Below are positions 42,801-46,942 of a stretch of 46,942 bases of DNA, in pieces. This DNA comes from Deltaproteobacteria bacterium (lineage in GTDB: Bacteria; Desulfobacterota; Binatia; UBA9968): the NCBI GenBank assembly GCA_016210115.1, contig JACQUW010000322.1:1-46942 (forward strand), in the 5' to 3' direction. Made by a program: the position numbers and the translations under genes. The first letter of the stretch is position 1; the number at the start of each line of letters is the position of its first letter. The notes under the pieces are model-generated. The model was not told where the DNA came from and ran no database searches. It worked only from the letters and a program-made list of their open reading frames with translations.

Positions 42801-44626
42801 TCCTGCAAACGGGAAGAGGCTTCATCTGCGCTCAACTCCCCCAAAAGCGACCAGTCCGCGTAACTGCCCAACAACCGATCGCACTCGAAAATCGTCTCAC
42901 GAAATACGGGTTCTTGTTCCAACAGTTCTCTACCCATCGCCCACCATTGTGGACCCTGGCCGGGAAAAACAAATACAATCCTCAGGGCCTGCCCATGCCT
43001 GCGGCAGCCGCTGAACATGTTGGCTCTCGTCTCGCCGGCAAGAAAGGCTTCCAACCGGCTGCGGAGTTCGCCTGCGTCATGGGCTACAATCGATAAGCGG
43101 TGATCAAAATGATCTCTTCGGGCGCTGGCGCTATAGCAGAGATCCGGCAGCGAGAGGTTATTATTCTTATGGCTTTCCAAGAACGCGTGATAAGCCTCCG
43201 CCAAAGATTTCAACGCGGTGGGAGTCCGCGCTGACAAGGGTAAAAGCAGCGGCGAGACCGGTTTTGGAGCCAAGCTCGAAACATGATTTTCTGTTTCGTG
43301 ACGGTATTCCCTCAGCACGACATGAGCATTAGTGCCGCCGAAGCCAAAGGAATTCACGCCTGCGATGGCTGGCCCGACTTTAACAGGCCACGGTTCCAAA
43401 GAAGTAGGAACGCGCAGTTTTAGACTATCAAACGGAATAGCGGGATTAGGTTTCCGGAAATGAACGTTGGGAGGGATCATGCGGCGGCTCAAGGCCAAAG
43501 CGGTCTTGACAACTCCAGCCACACCGGCGCCGGCCTCCAAATGCCCGATGTTGGTTTTCACAGAGCCGATAATGCAATAATCACCTTCCGGACGGCCGGA
43601 GGATAGGACTTTTCCGATGGCCAAAGCCTCAATCGGGTCCCCAACCAAAGTACCGGTCCCGTGCGCTTCGACATAGTCTACCTCCCTTGGGTCTATGCCC
43701 GCGTCTCCATAGACCTCGGTTAACAAGGCTTCCTGAGCCTCTAAACTCGGCATCGCAATTCCGTTCGTCCGGCCATCCTGGTTTACCCCGGAGCCGGCAA
43801 TGACGGCATAGATGCGATCGCCATCGACCAAAGCTCTTGATAAACGCTTTAGAACGACGAGTCCCGCCCCTTCGCCCCGAACAAAGCCATTGGCGCTTGC
43901 ATCGAAGGCTTTGCAGCGGCCGTCCGCCGAGAGCATAGACGCGGCGCAAAACGCAATAAACGGGTCCGCCATGATAATGATGTTCACCCCGCCCGCGAGA
44001 GCCAGGCTGCATTCGTTGTTTAAGAGACTGGTGCAAGCCAGGTGCATGGCCACAAGCGACGAGGAACAGGCCGTATCCACTGCTATACTCGGACCGCGAA
44101 GGTTCAGGCAGTATGAGATACGGTTGGCGGCTATGCTGGAAGCGCCGCCCGTTGCAGAATGCGCGCTGGCCTGCTCGTTGACAGTAAAGCGTGCCTGAAT
44201 TTGGGCATAATCGGAGGTTGAGATTCCTATGAAAACTCCCGTATCCGAACCCGCTATGCTCTCGATCACGTGGCCGCCGTCCTGGAGAGCCTCCCAGGCG
44301 ACCTCCAGAAGCACGCGCTGTTGTGGATCAATATGGGCGGCCTCCCGCGGCGATATGCCGAAGGCCTCCGGATCAAATTGGTCGATGCCCCTGATAAACC
44401 CTCCCCACCGCGAATAGCTTTTCCCGGGCACACCGGGCATCGGATGATAGAAGTCGTCCATATTCCAACGATCCTTCGGTATTTCAGTAATGGCGTCTAC
44501 GCGATTTGCGAGCAGCTTCCAGAAAGAGTCGGGATCGTTGGCCTCGCCGGGAAAACGACACCCGATTCCGGTAATTGCGATGGGTTCCTTTTCAAGACTG
44601 TACGAGCAAGCGGTTTGGATGGACAT
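36833..44626 (-). CDS. Type I highly reducing PKS: KS-AT-DH-cMT-ER-KR-ACP
   Basis: 2597 residues, one complete module. KS about 14-440 with DTACSSS (Cys187), EAHGTGT (His322) and NIGHLEAG (His362). AT about 550-860 with GHSVGE (Ser642) and YAFHS (742-746), closer to malonyl- than methylmalonyl-type. DH about 905-1190 with catalytic His941 and Asp1108, but Arg945 replaces the usual Gly of HxxxGxxxxP. C-methyltransferase about 1380-1590 with LEIGAGTGG (1423-1431). ER about 1850-2165 with HSGAGGVGLAA (1990-2000). KR about 2187-2425 with TGGFGGFG, an LDD motif at 2280-2282 (B-type) and Tyr2337. ACP about 2465-2540 with GLDSL (Ser2501). A short LSDDEVDAALRELLGEE tail ends it. There is no loading module, so an acyl-ACP or acyl-CoA starter or iterative use is implied. 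AGGTG lies 5 nt before the ATG. Confidence 0.96.
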   Translation of the reverse strand: MSIQTACSYSLEKEPIAITGIGCRFPGEANDPDSFWKLLANRVDAITEIPKDRWNMDDFYHPMPGVPGKSYSRWGGFIRGIDQFDPEAFGISPREAAHIDPQQRVLLEVAWEALQDGGHVIESIAGSDTGVFIGISTSDYAQIQARFTVNEQASAHSATGGASSIAANRISYCLNLRGPSIAVDTACSSSLVAMHLACTSLLNNECSLALAGGVNIIIMADPFIAFCAASMLSADGRCKAFDASANGFVRGEGAGLVVLKRLSRALVDGDRIYAVIAGSGVNQDGRTNGIAMPSLEAQEALLTEVYGDAGIDPREVDYVEAHGTGTLVGDPIEALAIGKVLSSGRPEGDYCIIGSVKTNIGHLEAGAGVAGVVKTALALSRRMIPPNVHFRKPNPAIPFDSLKLRVPTSLEPWPVKVGPAIAGVNSFGFGGTNAHVVLREYRHETENHVSSLAPKPVSPLLLPLSARTPTALKSLAEAYHAFLESHKNNNLSLPDLCYSASARRDHFDHRLSIVAHDAGELRSRLEAFLAGETRANMFSGCRRHGQALRIVFVFPGQGPQWWAMGRELLEQEPVFRETIFECDRLLGSYADWSLLGELSADEASSRLQETAIAQPALFSLQVGLAALWKSWGVEPNAVVGHSVGEVAAAYVAGALRLNEALRVIFHRGRCMDFAGAKGRMLAVGLPLEEAEKAIRGCEELVSVAAVNSPSSVTLSGDPPALEEISGFLVPKGIFCRFLRVEYAFHSVQMEPLKHDLLASLAGLDSKRPVLPIVSTVTGKPVEGRQFDENYWWRNVREKVRFAEAVGWLVEQGHDVFVELSPQPVLAGSISESLSLQRRQGMILPSLRRGEKEKAVILGSLGALYALGKPVEWKKLWPQGGACVPLPRYPWERQFYWNEPEESRVIRLGERRQPLIKRSLRTAEPIWEVSVDKRLLPFLEDHKVHRNVVLPAAFFLEMGLEAAREIVDEGTPGLEDVQFQRILFLPDQGDAPVVQLLFKPAEASFSVHSRSPGSGDSWTLHTIGYMRTEQGLTPPPIFEVEKLQAGSFSEISSDEFYRRFSEMGLQYGPSFRCVERIWKGHREAFALLRVPADGEFKSQRYWIHPALLDGCFQVLSEAIPLDCAAEYKALYLPVQVARVRVFGRAPRQLWSHARLRSASPSLLEGDIRIYDDSGAPVMEIEGFRCQSLGELADEGRDLENWLYEVRWRRKSAPQQQKLVQKIPIESSPALGEVARAVEGEVRTLFDDLGWRGILSKANEALDRLAAAYVIEGMRELGCAFKPGEQFTVDSLVNHLKIGPNYRRLTARFLRILEREGGVEKCANAWLVNRALAQQDPQKLWQGLLAEFPAFFAELMLVGQCGAHLPSVLRGEMAPLQVIFPGGSTSLVEQFYQDSPSFRFYNIAVQKTVERLVKHISAGKRIRILEIGAGTGGMTTYVLPKMPADRSEYVFSDLSSLFLQRADQKFHDCAFLKSQLLDIQENPLEQLRPHSFDLILASDVLHATADLRASLRNIQTLLSSQGVLILLEVVEPHEWIDLVFGLTEGWWNFRDYDLRPDYPLIPRSHWKDILRQVGFTDIDDISFLASDEEPGQALLLARGPVVEEGAESRASETVLESVKGEKGVCLVFADGCGISKEFARVLGTMGETCISVRPGDGYREIDDKSFQISPTSPEDMERLLHTVSKAYGAAWHGTVHFWSLDIPPPEELTLDALQEAEALGCYSVLRYVQAALKLDRRNKATRLVLVTRNAQPVGVDQQALSIAQAPLIGLGRVVANESSQLRVKLVDLGPEASGDEIQSLAAEVAGADDGEMEIALRQEACFAPRVEHAAKKPIQVAWGKLEGGAKRPFRLEITKAGTIDRLALREAIRRNPGPGEVEIEIVAASLNFRDVMKALGVYPAERQEDTMLGDECAGRIVSVGEGVKDFNVGDEVAGIALGSFSSYVTTSAESVMHKPANLTFAEAATIPIAYLTAYYSLQQLGQLKAGERVLIHSGAGGVGLAAIGIAIHAGAEIFATAGTPEKREFLRLLGVQHVLDSRSLLFADQVLERTDGRGVDVVLNSLAGRAIAKSLSCLAPFGRFLELGKRDIYQDSKLGLWAFRKNLSFFAVDLGRLMAEKPALVRTLVDELSQRIDRGEFRPIPYRLFSVSRIRQAFRYMAQGRHIGKLVVSMGEGDPPVEPSEGKRVAFRSDGTYLITGGFGGFGLTVAKWIVENGGCNLALVGRSGAGADAAKKAVEALRNSGARVLAAKADITSVQELRNLLAEIDRTLPPLIGVFHAAMVLDDGILLELDPTRFRKVTAPKIDGTWNLHMQTLDKPLDYFVLFSSVSSLIGNPGQGNYVAANAFLDAFAYYRRSQGLPAVTINWGRLGEVGYLAGREQVAEHLAHLGVEAFAPKEAMDALGRILQRDQVQVGVIRADWRKLSPYLSSSGLAGRFSALAGETAAAQTGSEASGHTREVLLRAKAEDRQPLLEKYIQEQAAQVLGISAGKVDVNRPLNEVGLDSLMAIELKNRIESDLRMSLPVGKLMQGPTIQIITSAVLEQLTASAPESSPPPILRQDPDERLTKVEVLSDDEVDAALRELLGEEAGHSGHSNKEVRE

Positions 44627-44757
44627 TCGTGCACCTATAGAAACGGACAGCGAAAGCCCAAACGGGTGGCTCGGGATCTTGGGACCGGCTCAATTATCGC
44701 CGATTTTTTCGATTCTGCAACCGGGATATCTCCGCATGACGGGACTCCTGCAAAACG
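44627..44757. other. Short gap between PPTase and PKS
   Basis: 131 bp without a gene. No clear promoter or terminator was seen, so read-through from the PPTase gene into the PKS gene is likely, but a separate promoter here cannot be excluded. Confidence 0.4.
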
Positions 44758-45552
44758 TCAGCACGAAAACTTCCAAAAACCAAAGCGAGAACCTGGGGGA
44801 GCGAAAGCAATGGCGGCCACGTAAGTCGACTTTGGCCTAAGCCTATAGAGTGACCATGAGCAATTTTTCGAGAAGAAACCTTCCGTTTCAAGCGGAGCAG
44901 ATGAATCCTTGACTGCCGGAAGCTCCAATCTATTCGGAAGATGGCTCAGTCCAAGCCCGACGGCCTTCAGACAGGCCTCCTTCACAGTCCAAAGATTGAA
45001 AAATTCCTCTCGTTTTTTCTCCGGAGAAACGGACTGATAAAAGGCACGCTCTTCAGTAGAAAAATACCGCCCCACAACGCCATCCGCGTCCATGACCGGT
45101 CGAACGTATTCCAGATCGATCCCGATTTCTCGGTTCCATGCCACTCCGTAAAGGGCGAGGCCGTGAGAATGCGAGAGGTTAAAATTAAGAACCTTTTCGG
45201 CGGCACTCATTTTTACCCCCGGCTTTCCGTAAGTTCCGTACTCAAATTCGATCTGCACAGGTTCCACATCCAGGTAGCGGCTGACGATCGCTCGGAGGAT
45301 TCCGCGACAACAGATAAAACGATTTCTGTCCGTTTCGAATTTGTAGCGCCGGGCGCGCTCTTTCTCGTCCGGGCTTAAATAGGCGGAGAATGTTTCTATC
45401 TGGTCCTGTGCCAAGTCCAGCCGGGCGCGCCAAATATGAATTTCGTCCCCGGCTAACCTTGGGCTCAACGCGAAACTGTTCCACGAAGGATTGGAGATGA
45501 GTCGACATTCCGAGGTCCTCGCCGGGTTCGGGCTAAACATGTCCCAGGGCAT
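44758..45552 (-). CDS. Sfp-type 4'-phosphopantetheinyl transferase
   Basis: 264 residues. It attaches phosphopantetheine from CoA to carrier-domain serines (here PKS Ser2501 and NRPS Ser1525). Motifs: GTYGKPGVK (106-114), FNLSHSHG (124-131), GIDLE (144-148; Mg ligands Asp146 and Glu148) and FNLWTVKEACLKAVGLGL (185-202; Glu192 Mg ligand, Lys196). The length is slightly above Sfp (224) because of an N-terminal extension of about 30 residues. AGGAG lies 7 nt before the ATG at 45552. The first 20 nt overlap the end of the permease gene, so translation is coupled. Confidence 0.95.
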   Translation of the reverse strand: MPWDMFSPNPARTSECRLISNPSWNSFALSPRLAGDEIHIWRARLDLAQDQIETFSAYLSPDEKERARRYKFETDRNRFICCRGILRAIVSRYLDVEPVQIEFEYGTYGKPGVKMSAAEKVLNFNLSHSHGLALYGVAWNREIGIDLEYVRPVMDADGVVGRYFSTEERAFYQSVSPEKKREEFFNLWTVKEACLKAVGLGLSHLPNRLELPAVKDSSAPLETEGFFSKNCSWSLYRLRPKSTYVAAIAFAPPGSRFGFWKFSC

Positions 45553-46813
45553 CCACGATCTCCTGGTTCGCCGCCCTTCTCGCAGACAATAAGGCTGCGG
45601 CCAACGACAAGAGAATCAAAAACAAGCTGCTATAGATGATATGTTCGGGCACCAGATAAACTTCCAGCGGCACGCGCTCCCCTATGACGGGTGGAATCCA
45701 GGTGGGCTTGATAACAACATTGATCATAAGCCGCGCGCCGACGGTCAAGCCCATCCCCAAAACGGAGCCGATCCCGCCAAGCAGGGTGCTTTCCAAGGCA
45801 AACAGGCTTAGGATTCCTCCGCGCTTTGCTCCCAAGGCGCGGAGTGTGCCGATTTCTCTCGTCCGCTCCACTATGGCCATACTCATCGTGTTCACGACGC
45901 TCATCACGACAATCACAAGCACGATAATAAAAATAAAGAGGAAAATAACGTCGAACATCTCTTTAGTCCGCGTGTACAACGGGTTGAGCTCCCGCCACGT
46001 AGCCACCTCGACATCCAGCTTGCGATCCTTAAACACGGCCGCTAGAGCAGCTCTTATTGCATCCACCTTTTCACCATCATCCAGAAGGACCGCCAACCCG
46101 TCAACGCTGCTTGTATCGTAGAGCAATTGCACAAGCTTAATAGGCGCCACCATGAGCATGTCGTTGGCGGACTCTACGGCGGGGTAAAACAGTTGAACGA
46201 CATCCACGTCCAAGGCATTCATCTGTCCGTTCACAGTGGGGGCCAGGGCGATCGCCCCGGAGCCGATCTTAAGATTGAGCTGTTTCGCCAGCCCGGAGCT
46301 TAAGCCGATATTGTTTGGCGAATCGTTGTCCAGCGGTTTGCCGGAAAACAGATTCACTGTCGCCATCAGCCCTCTAGCGTGACTTTGAATCTTTCGAACA
46401 TCCGATGGAACCCGGCCGATGGCGACAAATATTGTCGACACTTCCCCGTTACTGAGCAGACCCGAGATATGCAATTGTGGCGTCACCAGCCTCACCTCTA
46501 AAAATCCCCTCAACGACTCCCGGATCGTTTTCACCTCCAATTCGCTGAGCAAATAATCGGCTGGATTTAGCTTGCCTTCGGTTCGAAAGCCTCTCTTGGA
46601 AATCATCAGGTGTCCATTCCCCCGAGTGTAAATATGACCTTCTTCCACGGACGTGAGGATGTATTGGGTAAATCCGCCAAAAAGATTAACCGCTGCAAAC
46701 CCTAGCCCGATGGCCAAAATCGTAAAGATGGATCGGCGGCCGTTCCTGAACAAGTTTCGGCCGGCCATCTTTATCCACGTCAATATCCAAACAAGATCCC
46801 GCGAAATTCCCAC
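45533..46813 (-). CDS. FtsX/LolC-E/MacB-like ABC transporter permease
   Basis: 426 residues from GTG 46813, which has GAGGTG 5 nt upstream. Alternatives are a TTG at about 46783 and an ATG at 46768 (MAGRNLFRNGRRS). The typical start of the family (...WIKMA.RNL.RN.RR) favours one of the upstream choices, but the GTG and its ribosome site lie at the end of a dispersed repeat, so the start is uncertain. One N-terminal membrane helix (RSIFTILAIGLGFAAVNLFG) precedes a periplasmic domain (about 55-270). The C-terminal FtsX domain has three helices (IFIIVLVIVVMSVVNTMSMA with VERTREIGTLRALGA after it). The family releases lipoproteins or exports lipids, antibiotics and peptides. No ATPase lies in the window; it may be upstream, beyond 46942. 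Confidence 0.88.
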   Translation of the reverse strand: MGISRDLVWILTWIKMAGRNLFRNGRRSIFTILAIGLGFAAVNLFGGFTQYILTSVEEGHIYTRGNGHLMISKRGFRTEGKLNPADYLLSELEVKTIRESLRGFLEVRLVTPQLHISGLLSNGEVSTIFVAIGRVPSDVRKIQSHARGLMATVNLFSGKPLDNDSPNNIGLSSGLAKQLNLKIGSGAIALAPTVNGQMNALDVDVVQLFYPAVESANDMLMVAPIKLVQLLYDTSSVDGLAVLLDDGEKVDAIRAALAAVFKDRKLDVEVATWRELNPLYTRTKEMFDVIFLFIFIIVLVIVVMSVVNTMSMAIVERTREIGTLRALGAKRGGILSLFALESTLLGGIGSVLGMGLTVGARLMINVVIKPTWIPPVIGERVPLEVYLVPEHIIYSSLFLILLSLAAALLSARRAANQEIVDALGHV

Positions 46814-46942
46814 GAAAGCACCTCGCGAGTTTCGTCGACAGCCTCGGCGCGTAAGGCTTCGGGCCGCGGCCGACCTGCCTGTGCGCCCGCCTGCCAGGGC
46901 GCGGGCAGGTGTCCGCACGCAGACAGGTGGGCAGGTACCATG
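46800..46942 (-). repeat. Dispersed palindromic repeat, copy 2 (before permease gene)
   Basis: Read on the minus strand this matches 15344-15465: CATGGTAC, then a variant of the hairpin CCTGTCTGCGTGCGGACAC / GCACAGGCAGGTCGGCCGCGG, then a diverged tail ending GCGAGGTGCTTTC. About 24 extra bases (CTGCCCGCGCCCTGGCAGGCGGGC, interrupted here as CTGCCCGCGCC / CTGGCAGGCGGGC) sit in the loop and are themselves self-complementary. The element may continue past the window edge. Confidence 0.75.

Noticed and set aside
1-46942. tRNA, rRNA, CRISPR arrays, insertion sequences
   Set aside because: I looked for cloverleaf-like sequence, spaced direct repeats and transposase motifs and saw none I could support.

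Overview
The window (46.9 kb, GC-rich) reads as a chromosomal segment of an uncultivated Gram-negative soil or sediment bacterium. Evidence for an outer membrane is a LolA-like periplasmic carrier, a beta-barrel protein ending in Phe, lipoproteins and a FecR-type periplasmic protein. The mix of NMT1-type solute-binding proteins, TPP enzymes, CMD-family proteins and a PKS/NRPS cluster resembles Binatota, Tectomicrobia or deltaproteobacteria-like metagenome bins. That placement is inference; no rRNA or marker gene is present. No tRNA, CRISPR array or transposase was seen.

Left part (1-13.4 kb): mostly minus-strand metabolic and envelope genes. In order they are the first codons of a probable TPP decarboxylase, a tauA/NMT1-type binding protein, a TPP-dependent synthase, a truncated cation/proton antiporter, a FIST sensor protein, an FAD oxidoreductase and a polysaccharide pyruvyl transferase. 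Then comes an envelope group: a 740-residue FecR/DUF6600 protein with a long Q/E/K-rich tail, a lipoprotein and a small coupled protein. A divergent iron-type binding protein follows. Middle (13.6-27 kb): a plus-strand trio (alpha/beta hydrolase, PQQ-like protein, large BNR/Asp-box propeller), a membrane TPR protein, a carboxymuconolactone-decarboxylase (CMD) family gene, a short-chain dehydrogenase, degraded gene pieces, a coiled-coil protein, an amidohydrolase and a CBS-domain protein.

The CMD gene has an in-frame TGA exactly where the family has the second Cys of its CxxC motif. It is followed at the right distance by a perfect hairpin with an AGGCU loop, much like a bacterial SECIS. It is therefore a strong selenoprotein candidate.

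Right part (27-46.8 kb): one long minus-strand biosynthetic operon. Its order is FtsX/LolC-E-like ABC permease, Sfp-type phosphopantetheinyl transferase, one-module highly reducing PKS (KS-AT-DH-cMT-ER-KR-ACP), NRPS (C-C-A-PCP-reductase), membrane family-2 glycosyltransferase, MbtH protein, LolA-like carrier and outer-membrane beta-barrel. Several junctions overlap as ATGA. My reading is that it makes a methyl-branched, reduced acyl chain joined to one amino acid and released by reduction. The product may then be glycosylated and carried to the outer membrane by a dedicated Lol-like route.

Several palindromic repeat families are scattered through the spacers. One of them has inserted in frame inside the NRPS adenylation domain, and another sits directly before two gene starts.
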